A DNA stretch of 64,000 bases from Solilutibacter pythonis (GTDB lineage: Bacteria > Pseudomonadota > Gammaproteobacteria > Xanthomonadales > Xanthomonadaceae). The stretch is taken from NCBI RefSeq assembly GCF_003697345.1, contig NZ_RFLY01000001.1:62001-126000 (forward strand), written 5' to 3'. The translations under genes and the position numbers were made by a program. The notes beneath the pieces are model-generated. The model saw nothing but the letters and a program-made list of their open reading frames with translations. It ran no database searches and had not been told where the DNA came from. This document shows positions 39,204 to 49,094 of this stretch, one piece after another (the first letter of the stretch is position 1; every line of letters begins with the position of its first letter).

Positions 39204-39743
39204 ATGAAATCAACGCTTTCCATCGCCGATCACATAGCGCTTAGCCAGAACCGCTGGCTGACCATGCTCATTGCCGACTTCAATCATCGCCAGGGCGCCA
39301 GATACGTGGAATTGCTCAACCGGCTCGGCATATCGCGCGATAGCCTGGGCCGCACCCTGGAAGCCGCGCTCGCCCATGGCTGGATCGCGCGCAACGCGGG
39401 ATATGGTCATCCATTGCGCCCGGAATACATCGTCACTGACGAAGGCCGGCGCATCGCCGAGCGTGCCGTTGCCATATCCAAGGCCCAGGCGCATCTCGGC
39501 CTGACGCCCGCGAGCTTGACCCGATGGGGAATGCCGATCATCCAGGTGTTGCGGGCCGGCGAAGAACGCTTCGGGCAAATATCCCATAGGCTGCGGCCGG
39601 CAACCTCCCGCTCGCTCTCGCAAGGGCTCCGGTCGCTTGAAGCCAATGCGCTCGTCGATCGACTGGTCGTCGAGAGCCGTCCGCCGTTCAGTCGATACAC
39701 GCTGACCGACAGCGGAATCCTGCTGGCCAATGCCGCCGGGTGA
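39204..39743 (+). CDS. transcriptional regulator with two HxlR-like winged-helix domains
   Basis: A 179-residue protein. Residues about 15-90 (WLTMLIADFNHRQGARYVEL ... LRPEYIVTDEGRRIA) and residues about 105-176 (TRWGMPIIQVLRAGEERFGQ ... FSRYTLTDSGILLA) each read as an HxlR/MarR-type winged helix: recognition helix, wing ending in Y-x-(V/L)-T-(D)-(E/S)-G, and the terminal helix. HxlR proteins normally have one such domain and dimerise. It is divergent from the VOC gene across overlapping promoters and is probably its regulator. Confidence 0.72.
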   Translation: MKSTLSIADHIALSQNRWLTMLIADFNHRQGARYVELLNRLGISRDSLGRTLEAALAHGWIARNAGYGHPLRPEYIVTDEGRRIAERAVAISKAQAHLGLTPASLTRWGMPIIQVLRAGEERFGQISHRLRPATSRSLSQGLRSLEANALVDRLVVESRPPFSRYTLTDSGILLANAAG

Positions 39744-39757
39744 GGTGAGGGGTCGAT

Positions 39758-40717
39758 TCAGTCCAGCGAAGCCAGCCACTCGTCGTCCGAGCCTTCGCTG
39801 ACGCCCTCGAACAGGAAAGTGGAGAGATACCGCTCGCCGGTATCCGGCAGCATCGCCAGCAGCACGGCGCCTTCCTCCGCGTCTTTCGCCGCTTGCAGCG
39901 CGGCGGCGACGGTGGCGCCCGCCGATATGCCGGCGAAGATGCCTTCTTCCCGCGCCAGCTTAAGCGCGGTGTCGCGTGCGAGTTCGTCCTCGATCGGCAG
40001 TATCCGCTCGGCGATGTCGCGGCTCAGGTTGTCCGGTAGGAAATCCGGCGTCCAGCCCTGGATCTTGTGCGGCTGCCAGTCCTTGCCGGAAAGGAGCGCG
40101 GCCCCGGCGGGCTCGCTGGCGATGACTTGGATACCGGGCCTTGCCAGCTTCAGCATCTCGCCGACGCCGGAGATCGTGCCCCCGGTGCCCCAGCCGCTGA
40201 CGAAATAATCCAGCCGATCATTGGCGAAATCGCGCAGGATTTCGGCCGCCGTGCTGCTGCGGTGATAGGCCGGATTGGCCGGGTTGGCGAACTGGCGGGC
40301 GAGGAACCAACCGTGTTTCTCCGCCAGCTCCTCGGCCCTCCTCACCATGCCGGTGCCGCGCTCGGCGGCCGGGGTCAGGATGACCCGGGCGCCATAAGCC
40401 CGCATGAGCTTGCGGCGCTCGATCGAGAACGTTTCGGTCATCACCGCCACGAACTTGTAACCCCGCGCCGCCGCGACCATCGCCAGCGCCACGCCGGTAT
40501 TGCCGGAAGTGGCTTCGACGATGGTGTCGCCGGGCTTGATGAGGCCCTGGCGCTCGGCATCCAGCACGATGGCGAGCGCCAGCCGATCTTTGACCGAACC
40601 GCCGGGATTGAAGGCTTCGATCTTAGCGTACAGGCGTACATGCGCCGGGGCGATGCGGTTCAAACGAACGACGGGCGTGCCGCCGATGGTGTCGAGGATG
40701 CTGTCGTGACGGGCCAT
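39758..40717 (-). CDS. cysK: cysteine synthase A (O-acetylserine sulfhydrylase)
   Basis: A 319-residue PLP enzyme that makes cysteine from O-acetylserine and sulfide. The PLP lysine is K43 in NPGGSVKDRLA, the substrate loop is EATSGNTGVALAM, the PLP phosphate loop is GTGGTISGVGEM, and GISAGATVAAAL lies near the C-terminus. The C-terminal tail lacks a final Ile-type end (it ends ASLD), so interaction with CysE is uncertain. It is divergent from cysB. Confidence 0.94.
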   Translation of the reverse strand: MARHDSILDTIGGTPVVRLNRIAPAHVRLYAKIEAFNPGGSVKDRLALAIVLDAERQGLIKPGDTIVEATSGNTGVALAMVAAARGYKFVAVMTETFSIERRKLMRAYGARVILTPAAERGTGMVRRAEELAEKHGWFLARQFANPANPAYHRSSTAAEILRDFANDRLDYFVSGWGTGGTISGVGEMLKLARPGIQVIASEPAGAALLSGKDWQPHKIQGWTPDFLPDNLSRDIAERILPIEDELARDTALKLAREEGIFAGISAGATVAAALQAAKDAEEGAVLLAMLPDTGERYLSTFLFEGVSEGSDDEWLASLD

Positions 40718-40793
40718 GACAAGGAAACCGGATGGGGGGTATCCAGCCTAGCGCGCATGCCGTCGACGACCCAATGCACAAGGGTGGCTGGCT

Positions 40794-40810
40794 TATGCTG
40801 AATCGGCATA
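40794..40810. promoter_or_regulatory. inverted repeat in the cysK-cysB promoter region
   Basis: TATGC (40794-40798) and GCATA (40806-40810) form a dyad with seven bases between, 10 bp before the cysB ATG. Inverted repeats of this kind, starting with T and ending with A, are typical LysR-family sites. TATGCT in the left arm may also be a -10 for cysB. It may be a CysB autoregulation site. Confidence 0.4.
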
Positions 40811-40820
40811 ACATTTCGGC

Positions 40821-41801
40821 ATGACCCTCACCCAATTGCGTTATCTGGTCGCCATCGTCGATGCCGGACTCAACATAAGCCAAGCCGCGTTGCGGGTGCA
40901 TGCGACCCAACCGGTACTCTCGCGCCAGCTCAAGCAGCTGGAGGACGAACTCGGCCTGCAACTGTTCTCGCGAAAAGGGCGCAGCTTGCAGGCGATCACC
41001 CCGGCTGGCGGCGAAGTGGTGCAACATGCCCGTCGGTTGCTGCGCGAGGCCGACAACATCCGCCAGTTGGCCGCCAACCAGCGCGGCGAAGGCGAGGGCA
41101 GGCTCACACTCGTTACCACCCACACCCAGGCACGTTTCGTGCTGCCGCCGGCCATCTCGATGGTCAAGCAGCGCTGGCCGCGAGTCAGCGTTCATCTACA
41201 GCCGGCCGGCGATGCCGAGATTCTCGGCCTGCTGGCCGAAGGCGAAGCCGATCTGGCGCTCATCAGCACTTCCGGGCGCGCGCCGGATGCGGGTATCGCC
41301 ATCCCGTTGTATCGCTGGCGCCGCAAACTACTGATGCCGAAGACGCATCCGCTGGCGACAAAACCTGAGCTGACCATGGTGGACCTGGCCCGTGCACCGC
41401 TGGTCAGCTACGAATCCTCGCTGCGGGCGGCGTCTTCGCTTCAGCGCGCGTTCGCCAGAGCCGGCGTGGTGGCGAACATCGCCATGACCGCCGCCGATGC
41501 GGATCTCATCAAGACCTATGTCCGTACCGGCCTGGGCATCGGGCTGTTGGCGGAGATGGCAGTCGGTGCGCAGGAAGCCGATCTGGCGGTGCGCGAAGCG
41601 CCGACGGAAATCCCGGCCAACATCGCCTGGGCCGTGTTGCCGCGTGAACGGGTGATGCGCGATTACACCACCGCGCTGCTGCTGGCGCTGGCGCCTCAAC
41701 TCGACCGTCACGATCTGCAACGCACGGTGGCCGGCCACCAGCCACCCGACTGGCCGCCGCCGCCAAGCTGGGTGGCGCTGAGCCAATCGATCACCTGTTG
41801 A
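40821..41801 (+). CDS. cysB: LysR-type regulator CysB
   Basis: A 326-residue LysR protein. The N-terminal winged helix covers about residues 1-60 ([20 protein letters not shown], then [18 protein letters not shown]) and the substrate-binding domain follows, with the CysB-like [18 protein letters not shown] and [20 protein letters not shown]. In enteric bacteria CysB with N-acetylserine activates sulfate-assimilation genes. It sits between cysK and cysDN, consistent with regulating both. Confidence 0.93.
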   Translation: MTLTQLRYLVAIVDAGLNISQAALRVHATQPVLSRQLKQLEDELGLQLFSRKGRSLQAITPAGGEVVQHARRLLREADNIRQLAANQRGEGEGRLTLVTTHTQARFVLPPAISMVKQRWPRVSVHLQPAGDAEILGLLAEGEADLALISTSGRAPDAGIAIPLYRWRRKLLMPKTHPLATKPELTMVDLARAPLVSYESSLRAASSLQRAFARAGVVANIAMTAADADLIKTYVRTGLGIGLLAEMAVGAQEADLAVREAPTEIPANIAWAVLPRERVMRDYTTALLLALAPQLDRHDLQRTVAGHQPPDWPPPPSWVALSQSITC

Positions 41802-41828
41802 GACGCCGGCCCGCGTTGCCGTTAAAGT
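41798..41828 (+). promoter_or_regulatory. putative cysD promoter (TTGAGA-N19-TAAAGT)
   Basis: TTGAGA (41798-41803), overlapping the cysB stop, and TAAAGT (41823-41828) are 19 bp apart. The -10 ends eight bases before the cysD ATG with no Shine-Dalgarno sequence, so the transcript would be leaderless. The spacing is long; an activator such as CysB may be needed. Confidence 0.4.
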
Positions 41829-41836
41829 GGCCGCCC

Positions 41837-42736
41837 ATGTCCATTGATCATCTCGACCGTCTCGAAGCCGAGAGCCTGCACATCCTGCGCGAGGTGGTGG
41901 CTGAGTTCCGCCATCCGGTGCTGTTGTACTCCATCGGCAAGGACAGCTCGGTGTTGTTGCACCTGTCGCTGAAGGCGTTTTACCCGGCCAAGCCGCCCAT
42001 CCCGTTACTGCATGTCGATACCGGTTGGAAGTTCCGCGAAATGATCGCCTTTCGCGACCGCCGCGCGGCCGAAACCGGCATGCGACTGCATGTCCATACG
42101 AATCCCGAGGGGCTGGCGCGCGGCATCGGCCCGGTCACGCATGGTGCTTCGCTGCATACCGAGGTGATGAAGACGGAGGCGCTGAAGCAGGCGTTGAATC
42201 GGCTGAAGGTCGATGCGGCGATCGGCGGAGCGCGCCGGGACGAGGAGAAATCGCGCGCCAAGGAGCGTATTTTCAGCTTCCGCGACCGGAATCATGGCTG
42301 GGACCCGCGTCGTCAGCGGCCGGAACTGTGGAACCTCTACAACACCCGCGTGCATGCGGGTGAATCGGTACGGGTGTTTCCGTTGTCCAATTGGACGGAA
42401 CTCGATGTCTGGGAGTACATCCGCCGCGAGAACATCCCGGTGCCTTCGTTGTATTTCGCCGCCGAGCGGCCTGTGGTGGCGCGTGACGGCGCCTTGATCC
42501 TGGTCGATGACGCACGCCTCCCGCTTGGCGAAGGCGAGGCGCCGATGCTGCGTCGCGTGCGCTTCCGCACCCTGGGGTGCTATCCGTTGACGGGCGCGAT
42601 CGAATCCGATGCGGCCACGCTGGACGACGTCATCGCCGAGATGCGCGCTTCGACCCGTTCGGAGCGGCAGGGGCGTGTTATCGATCACGATCCCGCCGCC
42701 TCGATGGAAAAGAAAAAGCGCGAGGGTTATTTCTGA
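41837..42736 (+). CDS. cysD: sulfate adenylyltransferase subunit 2
   Basis: A 299-residue PP-loop ATP pyrophosphatase that, with CysN, makes adenosine 5'-phosphosulfate from ATP and sulfate. The PP motif is SIGKDSSV, followed by [33 protein letters not shown] and [17 protein letters not shown] are diagnostic of CysD. The ATG at 41837 matches the family start. The stop overlaps the cysNC start by one base. Confidence 0.97.
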   Translation: MSIDHLDRLEAESLHILREVVAEFRHPVLLYSIGKDSSVLLHLSLKAFYPAKPPIPLLHVDTGWKFREMIAFRDRRAAETGMRLHVHTNPEGLARGIGPVTHGASLHTEVMKTEALKQALNRLKVDAAIGGARRDEEKSRAKERIFSFRDRNHGWDPRRQRPELWNLYNTRVHAGESVRVFPLSNWTELDVWEYIRRENIPVPSLYFAAERPVVARDGALILVDDARLPLGEGEAPMLRRVRFRTLGCYPLTGAIESDAATLDDVIAEMRASTRSERQGRVIDHDPAASMEKKKREGYF

Positions 42737-44577
42737 TGTCGATGCCGAACGACCTGCTACGTTTCATTACCTGCGGCAGCGTGGACGATGGCAAGAGCAC
42801 GCTCATCGGCCGCTTGCTTCATGACAGCCGGAAGCTGCTCGACGATCAGTTGGCCGCATTGACCGCCGACAGCCGTCGGCAAGGCACGCAGGGCGAGCAG
42901 ATCGACTTCGCCCTGCTGGTGGATGGCCTCGATGCAGAGCGTGAGCAAGGCATCACCATCGACGTGGCTTACCGTTATTTCGCCACGGCGACGCGGCGTT
43001 ACATCGTCGCCGACTGCCCAGGGCATGTGCAGTACACGCGCAACATGGCTACCGGCGCTTCCACCGCCGATCTGGCCGTGGTACTGATCGATGCGCGAAA
43101 AGGCTTGTTGACTCAGACTCGTCGCCATAGCTGGATCGTCCGCTTGTTCGGCATTCGCCAAGTGGTGCTGGCGGTCAACAAGATGGATCTGGTCGGTTAT
43201 GACGAGAGCGTCTTCAGCACCATTGAGCGTGAGTATCGTGCGCTGGCTAAGCAACTCGGCATCGAGCAGGTCGGCGCGATCCCGATTTCGGCGCTCAGGG
43301 GCGATAACCTGCTGGCTGGCTCGGCCGACATGCCGTGGTATTCCGGGCCCAGCCTGATGCAGGCGCTGGAGGCCGCAGAGGCGGCTGGTGCGCATGATCC
43401 TGGTGCGGGCTTCTGCATGCCAGTGCAGTGGGTCAACCGTCCCGATCAGAATTTTCGTGGTTATGCCGGCACATTGGCATCGGGTATGGCACAGGTCGGC
43501 GATGAAGTCGTGACACTGCCCTCGGGCCGGCGCTCGCGGCTGACGCGTATCGTTACCGCCGATGGTGATCTCGCCGAAGCCCAAGCGGGGCGGGCGGTCA
43601 CACTCACGCTCGCCGACGAGCTCGATATCGCCCGTGGGGATGTGATCGCCGCCGCTTCCAACCCGTTGGAAATCGCCGACCAGTTCAGCGCGCACTTGTT
43701 GTGGATGGACGAGGCGCCATTGCTTCCGGGCCGCCCTTACTGGCTGAAGATCGCTAGCAAGACCGTCAGTGCCAGCATCACCGAGATCAAGCACCGTATC
43801 GATGTCGATACCCAGGCCGAACTGGCCGCCCGCGAATTGGCCTTGAACGAGGTTGCGGCATGCAAGCTCGCGCTGGCCGAAGCGATCGCCTTTACACCCT
43901 ACGAGAAAGACCGGGTGCTGGGTGGCTTCATCCTGATAGACCGCGAAACCCACGCGACCGTCGCCGCCGGTACTCTCGATTTCGCCTTGCGACGCGCCAC
44001 CAACCTGCATTGGCACTCTGCCAGCCTGAATCAGGCCGTACGCGCCGCCAGTCTCGGCCAGGCGCCGCGTTGCGTCTGGTTCACTGGCCTGTCCGGCTCG
44101 GGCAAGTCCACGCTCGCCAATCTGGTTGAGCAGAAGTTGCAGGCGATGGGCAAGCATGCCTACATCCTCGATGGCGACAACGTCCGTCATGGGCTCAACC
44201 GTGATCTGGGTTTCACCGATGCCGATCGTGTCGAAAACATCCGCCGCATCGCCGAGGTGGCGAAGCTGATGACCGATGCCGGCCTGATCGTGCTGGTCAG
44301 CTTCATTTCGCCGTTCCGTGCCGAGCGGCGCATGGCGCGTGAGTTGTTCGCCGAGGGTGAATTCATCGAGGTGTTCGTCGATACGCCATTGGCGATTGCC
44401 GAGGCGCGCGACGTGAAAGGGTTGTACGCCAAGGCGCGAGCGGGGCGGATTCCCCACTTCACCGGTATCGATTCGCCCTACGAGGCCCCGGAGCAGCCGG
44501 AACTGCGGCTCGATACCGGCAATATATCTGCGGAAAGTCTGGCGGATCGGATCGTGCGGCGATTGCTCCAGAGCTGA
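42736..44577 (+). CDS. cysNC: bifunctional sulfate adenylyltransferase subunit 1 / APS kinase
   Basis: A 613-residue fusion. Residues 1 to about 430 are the GTPase CysN with [26 protein letters not shown] and [10 protein letters not shown]. Residues from about 440 are the APS kinase CysC with P-loop GLSGSGKS (451-458) and [15 protein letters not shown]. Together with CysD it converts sulfate to PAPS. Such fusions are known in xanthomonads and other bacteria. No cysH or cysIJ is in the window. Confidence 0.97.
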   Translation: MSMPNDLLRFITCGSVDDGKSTLIGRLLHDSRKLLDDQLAALTADSRRQGTQGEQIDFALLVDGLDAEREQGITIDVAYRYFATATRRYIVADCPGHVQYTRNMATGASTADLAVVLIDARKGLLTQTRRHSWIVRLFGIRQVVLAVNKMDLVGYDESVFSTIEREYRALAKQLGIEQVGAIPISALRGDNLLAGSADMPWYSGPSLMQALEAAEAAGAHDPGAGFCMPVQWVNRPDQNFRGYAGTLASGMAQVGDEVVTLPSGRRSRLTRIVTADGDLAEAQAGRAVTLTLADELDIARGDVIAAASNPLEIADQFSAHLLWMDEAPLLPGRPYWLKIASKTVSASITEIKHRIDVDTQAELAARELALNEVAACKLALAEAIAFTPYEKDRVLGGFILIDRETHATVAAGTLDFALRRATNLHWHSASLNQAVRAASLGQAPRCVWFTGLSGSGKSTLANLVEQKLQAMGKHAYILDGDNVRHGLNRDLGFTDADRVENIRRIAEVAKLMTDAGLIVLVSFISPFRAERRMARELFAEGEFIEVFVDTPLAIAEARDVKGLYAKARAGRIPHFTGIDSPYEAPEQPELRLDTGNISAESLADRIVRRLLQS

Positions 44578-44586
44578 AACGCCGCT

Positions 44587-44610
44587 GCCTTTCGGCTGGG
44601 CTGGAAAGGC
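44587..44610 (+). terminator. possible terminator hairpin after cysNC
   Basis: GCCTTTC (44587-44593) pairs perfectly with GAAAGGC (44604-44610) around a ten-base loop, ten bases after the cysNC stop. No T run follows, so this is a weak call. Confidence 0.3.
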
Positions 44611-44732
44611 CGGTTCCAGGCATGTTTAGCGTGGCGTCGATCCGGCGGCGGGCATTCGAGAATGTTCCCGCCTTGGCGCGGCGGAAGTCGGTGGTCGGAA
44701 TAATCTGATGGTAGGGTACGCGGTTGGACTAC

Positions 44733-44761
44733 TTGCCGGCTGTCGCGACGCGCCCTAGTCT
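44733..44761 (+). promoter_or_regulatory. putative promoter of the response-regulator gene
   Basis: TTGCCG (44733-44738) and TAGTCT (44756-44761) are 17 bp apart, 32 bp before the ATG. A GGGGAG at 44779-44784 provides a normal ribosome site, in contrast to the leaderless-looking genes elsewhere in the window. Confidence 0.4.
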
Positions 44762-44793
44762 GGCGCAGGGAAATCAGTCGGGGAGTGTGAACA

Positions 44794-45441
44794 ATGGCAA
44801 TCCGCGTGTATCTGGTGGATGACCATGCGCTGGTGCGCGCCGGGATGAAATTGATCCTGGAACAGGAAGTCGATGTGGAAGTGGTTGGCGAGGCCGATTC
44901 CGGCGAAACGGCATTGCCGGAGATTCGCCGGCTGAAGCCCAGCGTGGTGCTGTGCGATCTGCACTTGCCGGGCATCAGTGGGCTGGAGATCACCGAGCGC
45001 CTGAGCCGGGGAGCGTCGCGCTGCAAGGTCATCATCGTCTCGGTGATGGAGGATGGGCCGTTGCCCAAGCGACTGCTCGATGCCGGTGCCTGCGGTTATC
45101 TCGGCAAGGGGGGAGATGCCGCCGAACTGGTGCGGGCGGTGCGCGATGTCGCGCGAGGGCGTCGTTATCTCGGCAATAACATCGCCCGGAATATGGCCTT
45201 GTCCACTGTGCAGGGCTGTGGCTCGCCGTTCGACGCGCTGTCGCCGCGGGAACTGGAGGTGGCGATGCTGCTGGTGCAGGGCCTGCGTCAAGAAGCGATC
45301 GCCAAGCGGCTCAGTCTCAGTGCCAAGACGGTCAATACGCACAAATCCCGTTTGTTCGAGAAGCTGGCGGTCGGCGATCCCATCGCACTGGCAAGGCTCG
45401 CCAGTCAGTATGGTTTGAGCGACGTGGCGCGGGCGGTCTGA
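44794..45441 (+). CDS. NarL/FixJ-family response regulator, GacA/UvrY-like
   Basis: A 215-residue protein: receiver domain (residues 1-120) with acidic pair D9-D10, phosphorylation site D55 in VVLCDLHLPG and the conserved Lys in GYLGKGGD; then a LuxR-type helix-turn-helix (LSPRELEVAMLLVQGLRQEA, then SAKTVNTHKSRLFEKLAVGD, about 150-205). IRVYLVDDHALVRAGMKLIL strongly resembles GacA/UvrY, regulators of small RNAs of the Csr/Rsm system. No cognate sensor kinase is adjacent, so the assignment to GacA is likely but not proven. Confidence 0.85.
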   Translation: MAIRVYLVDDHALVRAGMKLILEQEVDVEVVGEADSGETALPEIRRLKPSVVLCDLHLPGISGLEITERLSRGASRCKVIIVSVMEDGPLPKRLLDAGACGYLGKGGDAAELVRAVRDVARGRRYLGNNIARNMALSTVQGCGSPFDALSPRELEVAMLLVQGLRQEAIAKRLSLSAKTVNTHKSRLFEKLAVGDPIALARLASQYGLSDVARAV

Positions 45442-45487
45442 TGCCCTGAACCGCGTCGGGCAATGAACGATCTGTGCCCGGAAACAT

Positions 45488-45512
45488 CATCGCCCCGATG
45501 GACGGGGCGATG
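45488..45512. terminator. hairpin between convergent response regulator and rne
   Basis: A perfect 9-bp stem, CATCGCCCC (45488-45496) with GGGGCGATG (45504-45512), around a seven-base loop, in the 88-bp gap between convergent genes. There is no T run on either strand, so it may stop transcription weakly or act as a 3' stabiliser. Confidence 0.45.
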
Positions 45513-45529
45513 GGAGCGCAGTGGCGGGA

Positions 45530-48500
45530 TCAGGTGGGGGACGGGTCGTCAGCCGGTTTGCGAGGTGTTTCGGCGACCAGTGCGGTGACGGTACCGGCGG
45601 CCTCCGCGGCGGGGTCAGGCTGCGAAAGTTCGGCATTGTTGGCGGTGACGGCGGCATTGACCGATTCCGTTTGAACCGCCGCTTCAGGTATCAACGTAGC
45701 GGCTTCGACAGCGGCCTCCACCGGCGCGGCGGTTGGTTCGTCCGTCGCCGTTGCCGGGGCATCGAAACCGGGGGCGTCCGCCAAGTCCGAGGCGTCCAGG
45801 CCCGGAGTGGCGCTGGAGCCGGCAACCTTGCGGTCGGTGGCCGTGACGGTTGCCGAGGGACTCGAAGCGGCTTTATCGGCCGTTTCCGGCTGAGCCTCGT
45901 TGACTGGGCCGGTGGCGGGGGGGGCGGTATCGGCCTGTTTGGCGGGTGGCATCGCTGGCTTCGGCAGGCGTTGCGACTCGGCCAGAGAAACCGCGATGGC
46001 GGCGGACAGCGGCAGGGCGGAAATCGATGGTCCCTGTGGCTGCGAGTTGCGGGACGCGCGATTGCCCTTCGGCTTGTCGGCCTTGGTGGGCGCCTGTCCG
46101 TCCCGGTGCGGTGCCTGGGTTTCGATGGCCGCTTCGGGGGAGGCAACGGGCGGTTCGGCCTCGGTTTTGGCCTGTGGCGTGGATGTCACATGGGCGGTTT
46201 TCTGCACGGCCCCGGCTGGCGGATCGACATCGGCAAAATCGAATTCGGGCTGAGACCCTTGGGCCGTGACCAGTTCCCCCGCTTCCAGGGCATCCACCTC
46301 GACCTGTACTTCGTTGGCATCGTCACCGCTACCGCGGCGGCGGCGACGTCCGCCGCGACGGCCACGGCGACGGCGGTTGCCTTCATCGTTGACTTCGGTT
46401 TCGTCAGTGGAAGCGGTGGTTTGAGGGGCAACGGTTGGGGCGATGGCAGGCTCGCTGGTTTGAGCTTCGGCTTCGACAACGGGAAGGGGTGTTTTCAGCA
46501 CTTCGCCGGCGGGGGGCGAACTCACGGCGTCTTTCGGCTGGCGTGCCTCGCGTTCACGGCGATTGCGGCGGCGGTTTTCGTTGCCGCCTTCCTCGCGCTT
46601 GGAGGGCTGCGCTGGCTGTTCGACCACCGTGGCCTGCTGCGTGCGTGCTTCTTTCTCAGATTGTGGTGGCTGTGGCTGGCGTTCGCGGCGTGGCTTGGCG
46701 TGCTCGTGCTGCTGTTTTTGCGACTCGTTGCCATCGCGCGCATCCTTTTGGGAGGGGCGATTGTTCTGCTGCCGGTTGCCGCGTTCGTTGCGGGCATTCC
46801 GGTCGCCGCGGTTGTTTTGACGTGGGTTCTGGCCATCGCGGCGGTTCTGGCTCTGGCGCGGTTCGCCGCGCTGCCGGTCGTCCGAGTGGGGTGGCGTGGG
46901 CGTTTCGGCCGGCGCGCCGGCGAAGAACTGCATGACGCGCGACAGGAAGCCGGCCTTGGGTTTGGCGGCGGTGAATACGGGGGGGGGCGGCTGCTGCGAG
47001 GCCGGGGCGGGGGCGGGCTTGGGCGTTTCCTCGCGCGGCGCGCGGATCGGTGCCGGCTGCGTTGGCTTGACGTTCTTCACCGCCGGCTCGTCCGGGACGT
47101 TGAGATGGGCCTTGGTCAGCGCGTGCGTGGGCAGTTTGCGTGGCGTGCCGCGCTGGTAACTGGGGCGTGAGGATTCTTCGCCCAGTTCGTTCTCGCGGAT
47201 GCGGGTGACTTCGTAATGCGGCGCCTGCAACTGCTCGTCGGCGACGATCACCACCGGCGCGTTGTGGCGGTGCTCGATTTCGGCCAGCGCCCGGCGCTTT
47301 TCGTTCAGCAGGAAGTTGGCGATCTCGACCGGTACCTGCACCAGCACCTGGCCGGTGTTGTCCTTCATCGCGTGCTCCTCGGCCACACGCAGGATCGACA
47401 GCGAGAGCGATTCCACGCTGCGCATACGGCCGTGGCCTTCGCAACGCGGGCAGACGATCTGGCTGTTCTCGCCAAGCGACGGGCGCAGGCGCTGGCGACT
47501 CATCTCCATCAACCCGAAACGCGAGATGCGGCCGATCTGCACGCGTGCGCGGTCGTACTTCAGCGCCGATTGCAGGCGGTTCTCGACTTCGCGCTGGTGT
47601 TTGTTGCTGGCCATGTCGATGAAGTCGATCACCACCAGGCCGGCGAGGTCGCGCAGGCGTAACTGGCGGGCGACTTCCTCGGCCGCTTCCAGGTTGGTGT
47701 TGAAGGCGGTTTCCTCGATGTCGCCGCCGCGGGTGGCGCGCGCGGAGTTGACGTCGATGGCGGTCAGCGCTTCGGTCTGGTCGATCACCAGCGCGCCGCC
47801 GGAAGGCAGTCGCACTTCGCGCTCGTAGGCCGACTCGATCTGCGACTCGATCTGGAAGCGGTTGAACAGCGGCACGTCATCGGTGTAGTGCTTGAGCTTG
47901 CGCAGGTTGTGCGGCATGACCTGCCCGACGAACTCCTTCGCCTCCTCGTACATTTCCGGCGTGTCGACCAGAATCTCGCCGATGTCGGCGCGCATGTAGT
48001 CGCGCAGCGCCCGGATGATGAGCCGCGACTCCTGGTAGATCAGGAAGGGGGCGGGCTTGGACAGCGCGGCCTGGGCGATGGCGCGCCAGACCGAGAGCAG
48101 GTAGTCCAGATCCCATTGCAGTTCTTCGGCATCGCGGCCGACGCCGGCGGTGCGGATGATCACGCCCATGTCGTCGGGGATGGCGAGGGCGTCCATCGCC
48201 CGCTTCAGCTCGGCGCGGTCCTCGCCCTCGATCCGGCGCGAGACGCCGCCGGCGCTCGGCGAGTTCGGCATCAGCACCATGTAGCGGCCGGCCAGAGAGA
48301 TGAAGGTGGTCAGCGCCGCGCCCTTGTTTCCGCGCTCCTCCTTGTCCACCTGCACGACGACCTCCTGGCCTTCGCGCAGCAGTTCCTTGATGTTGGCCTT
48401 GTGGTGGTCGACGCCGGACTGGAAGTAATCGCGCGAGATTTCCTTCAGGGGAAGGAAGCCGTGGCGTTCGGCGCCGTAATCGACGAAAGCGGCTTCCAAC

Positions 48501-48655
48501 GAAGGCTCAAGGCGGGTGATCTTGCCTTTGTAGATGTTGGATTTCTTTTGTTCCCTCGAGGGTTGCTCGATATCGATGTCGTAGAGGTTCTGTCCATCGA
48601 CGATGGCGACGCGGAGCTCTTCCGCCTGCGTCGCATTGATCAGCATGCGTTTCAT
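45530..48655 (-). CDS. rne: ribonuclease E
   Basis: A 1041-residue endoribonuclease, close in size to E. coli RNase E (1061). The catalytic half (about 1-520) has the S1 domain, catalytic aspartates in [14 protein letters not shown] and [13 protein letters not shown], and the zinc-link cysteines in CPRCEGHGR. The C-terminal half is low-complexity, rich in Arg, Asn, Gln, Pro and Ala, with [14 protein letters not shown] as an RNA-binding arginine patch; it should scaffold the degradosome. It is divergent from rluC, as in E. coli, with a 439-bp upstream region. Confidence 0.97.
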   Translation of the reverse strand: MKRMLINATQAEELRVAIVDGQNLYDIDIEQPSREQKKSNIYKGKITRLEPSLEAAFVDYGAERHGFLPLKEISRDYFQSGVDHHKANIKELLREGQEVVVQVDKEERGNKGAALTTFISLAGRYMVLMPNSPSAGGVSRRIEGEDRAELKRAMDALAIPDDMGVIIRTAGVGRDAEELQWDLDYLLSVWRAIAQAALSKPAPFLIYQESRLIIRALRDYMRADIGEILVDTPEMYEEAKEFVGQVMPHNLRKLKHYTDDVPLFNRFQIESQIESAYEREVRLPSGGALVIDQTEALTAIDVNSARATRGGDIEETAFNTNLEAAEEVARQLRLRDLAGLVVIDFIDMASNKHQREVENRLQSALKYDRARVQIGRISRFGLMEMSRQRLRPSLGENSQIVCPRCEGHGRMRSVESLSLSILRVAEEHAMKDNTGQVLVQVPVEIANFLLNEKRRALAEIEHRHNAPVVIVADEQLQAPHYEVTRIRENELGEESSRPSYQRGTPRKLPTHALTKAHLNVPDEPAVKNVKPTQPAPIRAPREETPKPAPAPASQQPPPPVFTAAKPKAGFLSRVMQFFAGAPAETPTPPHSDDRQRGEPRQSQNRRDGQNPRQNNRGDRNARNERGNRQQNNRPSQKDARDGNESQKQQHEHAKPRRERQPQPPQSEKEARTQQATVVEQPAQPSKREEGGNENRRRNRREREARQPKDAVSSPPAGEVLKTPLPVVEAEAQTSEPAIAPTVAPQTTASTDETEVNDEGNRRRRGRRGGRRRRRGSGDDANEVQVEVDALEAGELVTAQGSQPEFDFADVDPPAGAVQKTAHVTSTPQAKTEAEPPVASPEAAIETQAPHRDGQAPTKADKPKGNRASRNSQPQGPSISALPLSAAIAVSLAESQRLPKPAMPPAKQADTAPPATGPVNEAQPETADKAASSPSATVTATDRKVAGSSATPGLDASDLADAPGFDAPATATDEPTAAPVEAAVEAATLIPEAAVQTESVNAAVTANNAELSQPDPAAEAAGTVTALVAETPRKPADDPSPT

Positions 48656-48863
48656 TGTTCGTTCCTTGCGCGTTCGTCACGCGCGGAACGCCGGGCGTTT
48701 CGCCTCTGGTCACCGCTGGACGCGGGCCGCGCATCGCGCTGGCCCACGCCTGAAGTTTTCCAGCGCTGCAACACCACGGCGGGCCGCGGGAGCGCTTGTT
48801 GTTGTTCCTTCGGGTCGCCACCGGCAGATACCTCGCTGGTGGCGGTTCATAAAGTTCTTGCCT

Positions 48864-48879
48864 ATCGCCATATGGCGAT
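48864..48879. repeat. 16-bp perfect palindrome in the rne leader
   Basis: ATCGCCATATGGCGAT is its own reverse complement. As RNA it can fold into a six-pair stem with an AUAU loop about 210 nt upstream of the rne start codon. As DNA it could be a dimeric protein site. Either fits a regulatory role; none is shown. Confidence 0.55.
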
Positions 48880-49062
48880 GCGCGATCTGTTCCATTGCCG
48901 GGCGTTCGCTTGCATGGCTGCCCCTGGGGTAGTGGCTGCGCTTCGACTGGAGTCCGTGGTTCCCGGCTTTCGGCCCGTAAATCCGACGGATAATCAATGG
49001 CTTGCTTCGCTCCGCGAGTGTAGCAGATGAACCCTTCGGGGAGTAGCGAGGTGGGGCCGGTG

Positions 49063-49068
49063 TAAAGT
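49063..49068 (+). promoter_or_regulatory. putative -10 element for rluC (TAAAGT)
   Basis: TAAAGT lies 26 bp before the rluC ATG. No clear -35 is visible. It is the best candidate on the + strand in this gap. Confidence 0.35.
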
Positions 49069-49094
49069 CGCGCCTCCGACCGAGACTGAAACCG

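Larger units (their letters stand above)
48656..49094 (-). other. long rne leader / rne-rluC intergenic region
   Basis: A 439-bp gap separates the divergent rne and rluC starts. No supported gene lies inside; the short frames on both strands look random. In E. coli the 361-nt rne leader carries hairpins through which RNase E represses its own mRNA, so a similar structured leader is likely here. A 16-bp perfect palindrome lies inside (listed separately). Confidence 0.55.

Noticed and set aside
46270-46420. Dense GC repeats that could suggest a repeat array
   Set aside because: They encode the arginine patch (RRRGRRGG type) of RNase E and are not a CRISPR or tandem repeat outside coding sequence.
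45521-47170. 549-codon plus-strand frame opposite the rne C-terminus
   Set aside because: Gly/Arg/Phe/Leu-rich shadow of the low-complexity tail of RNase E, without a ribosome site or recognisable domain.
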